In this document: positions 43,250 through 51,664 of the stretch, piece by piece | Position numbering within the stretch: position 1 is the first letter of the stretch | Layout of the letters: every line of letters begins with the position of its first letter | Source: CAYWKS01 sp964458935 | Lineage (GTDB): Bacteria > Planctomycetota > Phycisphaerae > Phycisphaerales > Zrk34 | Length of the DNA stretch: 64,000 nucleotides | Direction: 5' to 3' | Assembly: GCA_964458935.1 (NCBI GenBank) | Contig: CAYWKS010000004.1 | Coordinates: forward strand, 1-64,000 | Program-made: the position numbers and the translations under genes | Notes under the pieces: model-generated | The model's input: the letters and a program-made list of their open reading frames with translations, nothing else | What the model was told of the DNA's origin: nothing | Databases searched by the model: none

Positions 43250-44953
43250 TCAATGACCGCCGCGTTCCAGTTCGATCAGGTGGAAGATCGTATCATCTCC
43301 CGACTCATACCGCAGTTCGACCCGGGACAAGCCGGACACCTGCAGGGTTTGCATCTTCCACTTGCCGCTGTCGGTATTGCGGATGGTCTGGCGCTTCCGG
43401 CCGTCGACGTGCAGCGACCATCCGCCCTGGCCCTGATCCAGGTAAGTGACCCGGAGCGTCGCGGCATCGGATGGGAACGCTTCGTCCACCTGGAATCGCA
43501 TGTGCGTCTTGCCCGAGGCGTGCTCGAAGGCGCGGGCGAAGCGGCCGTAGATCGTCTGATCGACGTTCCACCGCCCCACGTCGCCGGAGCCGGGGTCGAC
43601 CTGCGAGATGAACCGCTGGTAGTTGCCGGGGAAGATGCCCCAGCCCACGTCGTTGGACCCGCTGCGCTTGCGGTTCTGCATGCCGCCCTGGATGGCCTTC
43701 TTCGGGTCGTCCATGCGTGCGCCATATGGCGCGTAGGCCTCGGCGATCCGGAGGTAGCGATCGACGTGGCGCTTGTTGCCGCGCCTGCCGCCGAACTCGG
43801 ACGCGGGGAAGCGCTCGAAGTCGGCCGCGTCGAGTCCGTCGCGCAGCGCACAGAACGCCGCCGGGGCGGTCGCCGCGTCGCGGTGGCCGGCGTAGCGGTT
43901 GAAGAACGCCGCGGCCGGCCAGTTGTCCGGCTGCTTCAGCGCCCGGTGCGGCACGTTCCAGACATCCAGCCCGCAGTGCGTCGCCATCAGCGCCGACCAG
44001 TACAGGCCCTGGGGGATGTTGCGCGTGGACCAGCCCATGACGAACATCTCGCCGTCCTGTTCCCCGCGGGTGATCACGCGCTTCCCGCGCCGGGCAGCCT
44101 GTTCACGCAGCGCGTCCAACTCGGCCAGCCGCTGCCGATTGTCGCTTACGTGGTAGCCGTGGCTGAACATGCCGTACTTCAACGCGATCACGTCCATGTG
44201 CTCCAGCAGCCACGCGCCATCCTTCTCGTCGTTGGCGTCGGAGTTGACGAGGATGGCAACCCCCGGCATCGCGTCGCGGTAGCGCTGCCAGGTCGCTCGG
44301 CGGAACCGGTTCCACTCCGGTTTGGAGATGGCGTACTGCTTGTCCAGCGGGTCGCCCTTGTAGGGCTGACCGTCGCCGGTCGACCCCTCGGCGCTTTGCA
44401 CGAAGATGATGCGCTCACGCAACTCGCGCGGCATGTGGCTCACGTACTTGCCGAACGCGTCGATCAGACTGAAAAAGTGCTGCTTGTACGTGGGGTCCAG
44501 GTAGTAGGCGTGAAGGTTGTCCTGTTTGCTCATCGCGTCGCCGAGCGGGTTGACCTCGCGGTCGGTGTAGACGCGTGGCACACCTTGGGCGAACAGCCAT
44601 TCCGGCATGCCCGGCCGCACCCAGATCATCAGCGCGACGTGCAGACCATCCTCCGCCGCCGCGATCAGCGGCTTGCCCAGGTGTTCGTCGAACCGATACA
44701 CGCCCGGCGAAGGCTCGAGTTCATTCCAGCGCAGGATCAGCGGCACGCTGCGGAGGTGCGGGCAGTCCTCGCGATCGATCTGCCGCGGATGCCAGCCCGC
44801 CCAACTCGATACCCCCAGGCCATCGCCCGCCGGCTCGCCCGCGCAGGCAACCGTGGCCGATAGGAGCAGGCTTGCGAAGAACGCCGATCGTCTGGCCGTC
44901 GAGGGCACACGCGACAGCCCGCGCGGGTTGATCCAATCGGATGCGGCCATCAT
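43250..44953 (-). CDS. Secreted GH42-like barrel protein with C-terminal sandwich domain
   Basis: A 567-residue protein with a late signal peptide (hydrophobic about 22-38, ending ACAG). The barrel begins with PLILRWNELEPSPGVYRFDE (typical of GH42/GH5-type openings) and VALMIWVRPGMPEWL. IIFVQSAEGSTGD (E189) sits where the clan-A acid/base is found, and VITRGEQDGEMF may hold the second glutamate. A C-terminal beta-sandwich (about 490-567: THMRFQVDEAF, GWSLHVDGRKRQTI, VELRYESGDDT) looks like a carbohydrate-binding module. I cannot place it in a numbered family. Its ATG overlaps the sulfatase B stop (ATGA), so the two are translationally coupled. Confidence 0.75.
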   Translation of the reverse strand: MMAASDWINPRGLSRVPSTARRSAFFASLLLSATVACAGEPAGDGLGVSSWAGWHPRQIDREDCPHLRSVPLILRWNELEPSPGVYRFDEHLGKPLIAAAEDGLHVALMIWVRPGMPEWLFAQGVPRVYTDREVNPLGDAMSKQDNLHAYYLDPTYKQHFFSLIDAFGKYVSHMPRELRERIIFVQSAEGSTGDGQPYKGDPLDKQYAISKPEWNRFRRATWQRYRDAMPGVAILVNSDANDEKDGAWLLEHMDVIALKYGMFSHGYHVSDNRQRLAELDALREQAARRGKRVITRGEQDGEMFVMGWSTRNIPQGLYWSALMATHCGLDVWNVPHRALKQPDNWPAAAFFNRYAGHRDAATAPAAFCALRDGLDAADFERFPASEFGGRRGNKRHVDRYLRIAEAYAPYGARMDDPKKAIQGGMQNRKRSGSNDVGWGIFPGNYQRFISQVDPGSGDVGRWNVDQTIYGRFARAFEHASGKTHMRFQVDEAFPSDAATLRVTYLDQGQGGWSLHVDGRKRQTIRNTDSGKWKMQTLQVSGLSRVELRYESGDDTIFHLIELERGGH

Positions 44954-46497
44954 TCGCCCCCGGCTCGCCGGTCCTCACGGACCTGCTGCTTGTACCTTTT
45001 CTGGTTCTGCCGCATCCGGTCGTTGTATGGGTTCTCGGGGCTCGGCGGCTCGTTGTGCTCGGGAAGATGCTGCTTGAGCCGCTCGAGCACCTCGCGGTAC
45101 TTCGGGTCGTAAGCCAGGTTGTCGTGCTCCAGAGGATCGGCCTGATGATCGTACAGTTCCTCGGCGCCGTCGGCCTGGCCCCCGTACCAGGTGTAGCGGT
45201 AGCGGCCGTCGGTGATGCTGTGGTTTTTGTATTGGAACGTCGTCAGGGCCGGGTGGTCCCACTCCCGCTCGGGGTCGGCCAGGAGCGGCGTGAAGCTGCG
45301 GCCGTCGTTCTGCGGGTTGGCCGGCATCCCACACAGCTCGACCAGCGTCGGGTACATGTCGATCAGGTTGACCACGCGCTCGCAACGGGCGCCGTCCTGG
45401 CTGACGCCGGGCACGCGGACCATGAATGGCACACGCGCCGCCTCCTCCCAGAGCCAGCACTTGCCGTACCGCAGCTTCTCGCCCAGGTACCAGCCGTGGT
45501 CACCCCAGATCATCACGATGGTGTTGTCGGCGTGCGGGCTGTTGTTCAGCGCTTCGAGGACCGCCCCGACGCACGCGTCGGCGTAGCTGGCCGCCGCCAG
45601 GTAGGCGCGGTTCGCCTCCCGGTGCATCCCCGTCTCGTCCGCGATCCTGAAGCGGTCATGCAGCGCATTGCGGAAGACCGGCTTGCCGTCCGGCCTCACG
45701 ATGTCATCGAAGTCGTCGCGCTGGAATGGCGCCGGCTCCACGTCGGCCAGCGGGTACATGTCGAAGAACTCCCGAGGCACGTACCAGGGCAGGTGCGGCT
45801 TGGAGATGCCCAGCGCCAGGAAGAACGGCTTGCCATCGAAGTCGCGGTTGAGCTGCTCGGCGGCCCACAGCGCCGCGGCGTAGTCCTTGGTCTGCTCGGT
45901 CGGTACGCTCGTCGCCCCCCACGACAGGTCGCCGCCTTGCGCTTTGACGCCCGGCACTGCCGGGGTCTTTTCCCACGCCATGCCCCACTTGGCCGGCGGG
46001 TGGGCCAGTTCATGAAAGGCCCATTGCCCTTCGTCCACGCTGTGCTCGGTCGCGTGCCTGTGGAAGATCTTGCCGGCCGAGAGCGTGTGGTACCCCCGAC
46101 GCCCGAAGTACTCCGGCAGCGTGACCAGGTCCCTTGCATGGGGGGCGTCCTTGAGGTTCTGCCGGTTGCCGTACACGCCGGTGTTGTGGGCGTACTTGCC
46201 GGTGAGGATCGCCGTCCGCGAGGGGCAGCAGACGGTTGAAGGCGCATATGCGCGGGTCATCGTCATCGATCGCCCGGCGAACTCGTCGAGGTGCGGCGTC
46301 TTGACCTGGCGGTTGCCGCCAAACGCCCCGACCCAGTCGTTCAGGTCGTCAATCGCGATGAACAGGATGTTGGGCCTGTCGCCGCCATCGGCGGTGGGGC
46401 CCCGGGCCGGGTCGGCGGCCATGGCGACAGTACCCGTCCCTCCGATCAGCAGTGCTGCCACTGCCACAGTAAAATACTTGCCTATATGCAGATACAT
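44950..46497 (-). CDS. Secreted family S1 sulfatase B
   Basis: A 515-residue sulfatase and first gene of the minus operon. Signal peptide about 1-27. Metal site RPNILFIAIDDLNDWVGAFGG; modification motif C90-C-P-S-R94 then TAILTGKYAHNTGVYGN; YHTLSAGKIFH; IMTWGDHGWYLGEK-type segment reads VMIWGDHGWYLGEKLRYGK; C-terminal GGQADGAEELYDHQADPLE. Layout as in iduronate-2-sulfatase/choline-sulfatase-like S1 enzymes. GGAGAA precedes ATG 46497. The frame is open further upstream but lacks signal-peptide or family similarity there. Confidence 0.93.
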   Translation of the reverse strand: MYLHIGKYFTVAVAALLIGGTGTVAMAADPARGPTADGGDRPNILFIAIDDLNDWVGAFGGNRQVKTPHLDEFAGRSMTMTRAYAPSTVCCPSRTAILTGKYAHNTGVYGNRQNLKDAPHARDLVTLPEYFGRRGYHTLSAGKIFHRHATEHSVDEGQWAFHELAHPPAKWGMAWEKTPAVPGVKAQGGDLSWGATSVPTEQTKDYAAALWAAEQLNRDFDGKPFFLALGISKPHLPWYVPREFFDMYPLADVEPAPFQRDDFDDIVRPDGKPVFRNALHDRFRIADETGMHREANRAYLAAASYADACVGAVLEALNNSPHADNTIVMIWGDHGWYLGEKLRYGKCWLWEEAARVPFMVRVPGVSQDGARCERVVNLIDMYPTLVELCGMPANPQNDGRSFTPLLADPEREWDHPALTTFQYKNHSITDGRYRYTWYGGQADGAEELYDHQADPLEHDNLAYDPKYREVLERLKQHLPEHNEPPSPENPYNDRMRQNQKRYKQQVREDRRAGGE

Positions 46498-46915
46498 GGA
46501 TTCTCCGCGTGGCTGCGCCCTGTGTGACGGGCTGGGGATGGACGGTTTGACACTACGGGACGCCCGCCAACCCCCATCGGGCTCAACCACAGCCCCTGCC
46601 CCCGGCTGCCTGTCGGAGTGGGCCGGTGTTCTCCGGTCGGTCGAGCCATCGCACTGGATCGGCCCGTCTTTGTATCCGGGGCGTGGCCGGTCGCGCGTCC
46701 TCGGCCTGCGGTCCGGCGTCCCACGGCGTCGCATCGACCCCGTCGACCGGCGGCATCAGGCACATGGTGAGACGGGTCTATAGGTTCTTGGCATGAAATG
46801 GTACGACATGGACGCGTCTTCACGGTTATGTTGGGTGGCCATCGACGAAGCGGCCTCGCGGTCCGGCCTCGGAGGATCGGCGAGCAGGATCGGACTCATG
46901 CATAGGAGCCTCGAC
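46498..46915. other. 418-bp divergent control region of the two polysaccharide operons
   Basis: Separates the start codons of sulfatases B (-) and C (+). It must hold the promoters of both operons, but I find no paired -35/-10 that I trust. TTGACA at 46547-46552 has no -10 at the right distance; TATAGG at about 46779-46784 could serve the plus operon. The reading frame of sulfatase C extends 41 codons upstream to ATG 46793 but this part resembles nothing. No clear regulator-binding palindrome was seen. Confidence 0.45.
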
Positions 46916-48754
46916 ATGTTGATCCGGGTGCTGCTTTGCAGCCTGTGCCTGTTTTCGGCGGCGGCGGCGGCCGATCGCCCGAACTTCGTGTTCATCGTCA
47001 GCGAGGACAATTCCAAGCATTACCTGAAGCTGTTCGACGAGGCGGGCGCCCAGACGCCGAACATCGCCCGGCTCGCCGAGGGCGGGCTCATCTTCGAGCG
47101 GGCGTTCTCGAACTCGCCGGTCTGCTCGGTGGCGCGGACGACGCTGGCGACGGGCGTGTACGCCCCGCGGATGGGCACGCAATTTCACCGCAAGTCCCGC
47201 TCGATACAGATGCCGGACGGCTGGCGGCTGTTCCACGAGTATCTGCGCGAGGCCGGCTACTACGTCGCCAACAACAGCAAGACCGATTACAACGTCGCGG
47301 TCAATGCGAAACATTCGTGGCACGAGTCGTCGAGCAAGGCGTCGTGGCGCCAGCGGCCGAGCGACGAGACGCCGTTCTTCTACATGCAGAGCCTCGGCGT
47401 CTCGCACGAGGGTTCGCTGCATTTCCATCGAGGCACGTTCGAGAACAAGTCCAAGCGGATGAACTTGAAGGACGTGAAGGTCTGGCCGTACTTCCCGGAC
47501 ACCGAGCTGTTCCGCTTCACCACGATGTACTATCACAACTGCATCCAGGGCGCGGACGGCGGCGTGGGCAGTATCGTCGACAAGCTGCGCGAGGACGGGC
47601 TGCTCGACAAGACGTTCGTCTTCTACTTCGGCGATCACGGCGGGGTGCTGCCGGGGTCCAAGGGGTATGCCTGGGAGCGGGGGCTTCACGTGCCGCTGGT
47701 CATCCACGTGCCCGAGAAGTTCCGCCACCTGGTCAATGGCACGATGAAGCCGGGCCTGCGCGTCGACGGGTTCGTGGAGTTTGTCGACTTCGGGCCGACC
47801 GTGCTGCGCCTCGCCGGGCTCGAGGTGCCCGACCACATGGACGGCAGGCCGTTCCTCGGCAAGAAGGTGACGTTGGATCAGGTCAACGCGCGCGATGAGA
47901 CGTTCGGCTACGCCGACCGATTCGACGAGAAGTACGAGTTTGTGCGGGCGCTGCGGAAGGGCCAGTGGAAGTACATGCGCTTCTTCCAGGGCTACTACCC
48001 CGACGGGATGCAGAACAACTACCGGTACAAGATGCTGGCCTACCAGCAGTGGCGCGAGATGCACGAGGCGGGCGAACTGAACGCGGCGCAGGACCAGTTC
48101 TACCAGCCCAAGCCGGCGGAGGGTCTTTACAACCTCGTCGCGGACCCGCACGAGCTGGACAACCTCGCCGACGACCCGGCGCACGCCGCGAAGCTGGCCG
48201 AGATGCGTCGGCTCTTGCAGGAGCGCATGCGGTCGATGCCCGACCTGAGCTACTATCCCGAGACGGTGATCGTCGAGCAGGCGGCGGCGGATCCGATCAA
48301 GTTCGCCGAGACTCACCGCGAGGAGATCGAGCGGATGGCGGACATTGCGCAACTCGGCACGAAGCCCTTCGCCGAAGCGCGCGACGGGCTGATGCGGGCG
48401 ATTGAATCGGACCGCGAACTGGACCGGTACTGGGCGATGATGGTGTGCGCGACATTCGGAGAGCAAGCCAGGCCGCTGGTCGACAAGGGCAGGCGACTGC
48501 TCGAGGATGCGAACCCGCTGGTGCAGACGCGCGCCGCGGAGTTCTGCGGTCGGCTGAAGGTCGGCGACCCGGACGCGACGCTCATGCATGTGCTCGCCAC
48601 GGCAGATTCGCCCACCACGGCCGGGATCGCGCTCAACGCGGTCGTCTACCTGCGCGACGTGTGCGGCTACCCCATGAAGGTCAGCAAGAACGACGTGAAG
48701 GCAAGAGGCGGATACGTCGGACGACGCCTGCAGTATCTGTCGGCCACGGAATAA
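46916..48754 (+). CDS. Secreted family S1 sulfatase C with alternative CSVAR motif
   Basis: A 612-residue sulfatase and first gene of the plus operon. Signal peptide about 1-19. RPNFVFIVSEDNSKHYLKLF replaces the usual Asp-Asp with Glu-Asp. The modification motif is C70-S-V-A-R74, the allowed C-x-A-x-R variant. FYFGDHGGVLPGSKGYAWERGLHVPLVIH is the metal-site region (about 235-262). The C-terminal ~130 residues are helical and HEAT-like (RPLVDKGRRLLEDANPLVQ), an extension absent from sulfatases A, B and D. AGGAG stands eight bases before ATG 46916; ATG 46898 is less likely. Confidence 0.92.
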   Translation: MLIRVLLCSLCLFSAAAAADRPNFVFIVSEDNSKHYLKLFDEAGAQTPNIARLAEGGLIFERAFSNSPVCSVARTTLATGVYAPRMGTQFHRKSRSIQMPDGWRLFHEYLREAGYYVANNSKTDYNVAVNAKHSWHESSSKASWRQRPSDETPFFYMQSLGVSHEGSLHFHRGTFENKSKRMNLKDVKVWPYFPDTELFRFTTMYYHNCIQGADGGVGSIVDKLREDGLLDKTFVFYFGDHGGVLPGSKGYAWERGLHVPLVIHVPEKFRHLVNGTMKPGLRVDGFVEFVDFGPTVLRLAGLEVPDHMDGRPFLGKKVTLDQVNARDETFGYADRFDEKYEFVRALRKGQWKYMRFFQGYYPDGMQNNYRYKMLAYQQWREMHEAGELNAAQDQFYQPKPAEGLYNLVADPHELDNLADDPAHAAKLAEMRRLLQERMRSMPDLSYYPETVIVEQAAADPIKFAETHREEIERMADIAQLGTKPFAEARDGLMRAIESDRELDRYWAMMVCATFGEQARPLVDKGRRLLEDANPLVQTRAAEFCGRLKVGDPDATLMHVLATADSPTTAGIALNAVVYLRDVCGYPMKVSKNDVKARGGYVGRRLQYLSATE

Positions 48755-48818
48755 TGTACGTATGAGTATCAGAACGCACGATCATCATCGAAGAATCTGC
48801 ACGAGAAGGAGTAGGCAT

Positions 48819-50276
48819 ATGGTTAAGACCATGGGTATCTCGTCCCTCGCGGCGATCATCGGTTGGACGACACTGTGCCTGGCGAGCACGCCGGCGCAGG
48901 ACGGCAAGTACTACGAGGCGGCCAAGGCATACGCCGACGCGATGGTCGAGCGTGGCCGGGACACCTACGGCGACAAGCATTCGCCGCTGTTCGCCGTCGC
49001 GCTCAACCGCCAGACGATGAAGATCGACGATTTCCCCACCGAGCGCAATGCCTTCCCCGGCGTCAAAGGCGTCCGCGGCAAGGACCGGTCAATGTTCGGG
49101 GCCAACCCGCAGGACGACATGGACCTGTACGAGGTCTTGTACACGCTGAGTGAGTTGACGGGCGATCAGAAGTACGCCGGCGCGGCCGACGATGCGCTGG
49201 AGTACTTCTTCAAGAACTGTCGCAGCCCGAAGACGGACCTGTTGGCTTGGGGCGAGCACTTGTTCTGGAATCTGAAGAATGACAGCATGGGCCCGCGGCG
49301 CGACAAGCACCACGAGATCCGCGCCGCCTGGCCGTTCTGGGATGCGTGCTATCGCCTGGCGCCGGACGCGTCGTGGCAGGTGGCGCTGGCGTTCTGGGAT
49401 CACCAGATTCACGACAAGCAGACGGGCAACTTCAGCCGCCATGCGCTTTGGCATCACCACAGCCCTGACACGGACATGGAGTTCCCGCGATACGCGGGGC
49501 AGATGATCCTGACCTGGGCCGATGCGTATGCCCGACCGGAAAACGCCAACCGCGAGCGTCGCGCGGAATTGCTCACCGCCATCGAGGTCGTCATGAAGCG
49601 CATGCATCGCAATATGACGCTGACGGACTCGGGGTATCTGCCGGCGTGTTCGAAATGGCCGCACAAGTACTGGGCCACAAGCACGCTGGAGCTGGCGCGG
49701 TGCCTGTTCGAAGCCCGGCCGCACGTCCCCCGGCAACTCGCCAACGACATGGAGCAACTGGCGTTGTTGCAGGACAAGTACTACCTCGAGTCCTCGCCGG
49801 CGATCGCCCGGGCCGACTCCGGAGCGTGGGCGGCGGGCTACGGCGCGACCAGCAACGCCGCCGAAGCAAACATGTGCTATCGGCGGTACGTGCAATTGAA
49901 AGACGAGCATCCCGCCGTCGCGCGCCAGTATGGGCTGCTGGTGAAGGCCGTCGCCGACCGGTATCTTGCGGCCGATCCCAAGGTGGATGAGTTGCTCCGG
50001 CCGGACGCGATCGCGCCGGCCCTGGAACTCATGCTGCACATGTACGAGCTGACCCGCGAGCGCAAGTACCTCGATCGCGCCGGCGACTTCGCGGACATCG
50101 GTATCGAGCAGTTCATCGACGAGACCTCGCCCCTGCCCAGGGCGTCGAACCGGCACGAACACTACGAGGCGATCACGGGCGGCCCGCGCCTGATGCTTCT
50201 GCTGCTGCGACTGCACCAGCTCGAGACCAACGCATTCACCGGCGAGCCGCCGATCGTCCCGCCGGGAACGTTTTAA
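48819..50276 (+). CDS. Secreted alpha/alpha-barrel protein, putative glycan lyase or hydrolase
   Basis: A 485-residue protein with signal peptide (about 1-26). The rest is a regular series of helix hairpins with conserved aromatic/acidic stretches (NPQDDMDLYEVLYTLSELTG, WGEHLFWNLKND, EIRAAWPFWDACYRLAPD, HALWHHHSPDTDMEFPRYAGQMI). This pattern is that of six-hairpin (alpha/alpha) barrels found in glycosidases and polysaccharide lyases. I cannot assign a family or catalytic residues; the clustered His/Asp in HHHSPDTD are candidates. AAGGAG precedes ATG 48819 by eight bases. It sits between sulfatases C and D, so it probably acts on the same sulfated glycan. Confidence 0.7.
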   Translation: MVKTMGISSLAAIIGWTTLCLASTPAQDGKYYEAAKAYADAMVERGRDTYGDKHSPLFAVALNRQTMKIDDFPTERNAFPGVKGVRGKDRSMFGANPQDDMDLYEVLYTLSELTGDQKYAGAADDALEYFFKNCRSPKTDLLAWGEHLFWNLKNDSMGPRRDKHHEIRAAWPFWDACYRLAPDASWQVALAFWDHQIHDKQTGNFSRHALWHHHSPDTDMEFPRYAGQMILTWADAYARPENANRERRAELLTAIEVVMKRMHRNMTLTDSGYLPACSKWPHKYWATSTLELARCLFEARPHVPRQLANDMEQLALLQDKYYLESSPAIARADSGAWAAGYGATSNAAEANMCYRRYVQLKDEHPAVARQYGLLVKAVADRYLAADPKVDELLRPDAIAPALELMLHMYELTRERKYLDRAGDFADIGIEQFIDETSPLPRASNRHEHYEAITGGPRLMLLLLRLHQLETNAFTGEPPIVPPGTF

Positions 50277-50323
50277 CCGGACGGCGGCGAAGCCGTCGCT
50301 CCATGACCGAACGGAGCTCGACC

Positions 50324-51664
50324 ATGACTGTTTTGCGAAGCGCGCTGATGCTGCTCGTGCTCGTGGTGTGCGGGGTGGCTCTCGCCGGCCCGGTGCAGGC
50401 CGAACCGAAGCGCCCGAACGTGCTGATGATCGCGGTGGACGACCTGAACCACTGGGTCGGTCACCTGAAGCGTCATCCGCAGGCGCACACGCCGAACATC
50501 GATCGGCTGGCGGCCGGGGGTGTATCATTCAGCCGCGCCTACTGCGCGTCGCCGGCCTGCCTGCCGTCACGCGCGGCATTGATGGGCGGGCGTCGGCCGT
50601 CCACCACCGGCATCGATGACAACAAGCACAAATGGCAGAACAAGCAGGCCCCCGGCGAAGGCCTCAGCGCCCAGTTCCTCAGGGCCGGCTACCACGTCGC
50701 CGGCGCCGGCAAGATCTACCACAGAGGCGATCATTACGATCAAGAGTGGTCCGAGTACATGTCCACGAAGGGGCTTTCCTGGAACGGCCCCGGCGTGGAC
50801 AAGCTCGACGGGTACTTCGTCCCGCTGGAAGTCGACCTCAAGGACGACGACCTGATGGACTGGCATTCAGTCAACTATTGCATCGAGCGGATGCGGCGCG
50901 ACGACGACAAGCCATTCTTCCTCGCGTGCGGGCTGTACAAGCCGCACCTGTCATTCGCCGCGCCGCGCAAGTACTACGAGCACCTGCCGCCGATGGAGGA
51001 CATCAAGCTCCCGCCGTACCTGGACAATGACCTGGACGACATCCCTCGACGCGGCCGTGCTTTCGCCAGAACCGCGGACCACCAGCGTTTCGAGAAGGAG
51101 GGCACGTGGCGGCGACCGATCCGCTCGTACCTGGCGACCTGCACGTACACGGACATGAACGTCGGGCGTCTGCTCGACGCGCTCCAGGCCAGCGGCAAGC
51201 TCGACGACACGATCATCGTGCTTTGGGGCGATCACGGCTGGTCGTTCGGCGAGAAGCGTCACTGGCGCAAGTTCGCGCTGTGGGAGGAGCCGACGCGCAC
51301 CCCGATGATCTGGGTTGTGCCGGGCACGACGCCCAAGGGCGTGATCTGCGACACGCCGGTGGACCTGATGAGCGTGTATCCGACGCTGATGGAGGCCGCC
51401 GGCCTGCCGAAGCCCGACCATGTCGAGGGGCACGACCTCGCCCCGCTGCTCAAGGACGTCGACGCCGAGTGGGACCACCCGGCCATCACCACGTTCAAGG
51501 GCAACAACCACGCCGTCCGCAAGGGCCCGTGGCGCTACATCCGCTACAGCGACGGCAGTGAAGAGTTGTACGACCACCGCGACGATCCGTACGAATGGCA
51601 CAACCTCGCCGGCGATGCGAAGTACGATCAGGTGAAGGCCGCGCTGAAGGCGGACCTGCCTTGA
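50324..51664 (+). CDS. Secreted family S1 sulfatase D
   Basis: A 446-residue sulfatase with signal peptide (about 1-26). RPNVLMIAVDDLNHWVGHL is the metal site; modification motif C79-L-P-S-R83 followed by AALMGGRRP; GYHVAGAGKIYHRG; IIVLWGDHGWSFGEKRHWRKF; C-terminal SDGSEELYDHRDDPYEWHNL. Closest in pattern to sulfatases A and B. GGAG stands eight bases before ATG 50324. Its TGA overlaps the next start codon by one base. Confidence 0.93.
   Translation: MTVLRSALMLLVLVVCGVALAGPVQAEPKRPNVLMIAVDDLNHWVGHLKRHPQAHTPNIDRLAAGGVSFSRAYCASPACLPSRAALMGGRRPSTTGIDDNKHKWQNKQAPGEGLSAQFLRAGYHVAGAGKIYHRGDHYDQEWSEYMSTKGLSWNGPGVDKLDGYFVPLEVDLKDDDLMDWHSVNYCIERMRRDDDKPFFLACGLYKPHLSFAAPRKYYEHLPPMEDIKLPPYLDNDLDDIPRRGRAFARTADHQRFEKEGTWRRPIRSYLATCTYTDMNVGRLLDALQASGKLDDTIIVLWGDHGWSFGEKRHWRKFALWEEPTRTPMIWVVPGTTPKGVICDTPVDLMSVYPTLMEAAGLPKPDHVEGHDLAPLLKDVDAEWDHPAITTFKGNNHAVRKGPWRYIRYSDGSEELYDHRDDPYEWHNLAGDAKYDQVKAALKADLP

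Noticed and set aside
46547..46552. Perfect TTGACA -35 hexamer between the polysaccharide operons.
   Set aside because: No -10-like sequence 15-19 bases downstream on the same strand.
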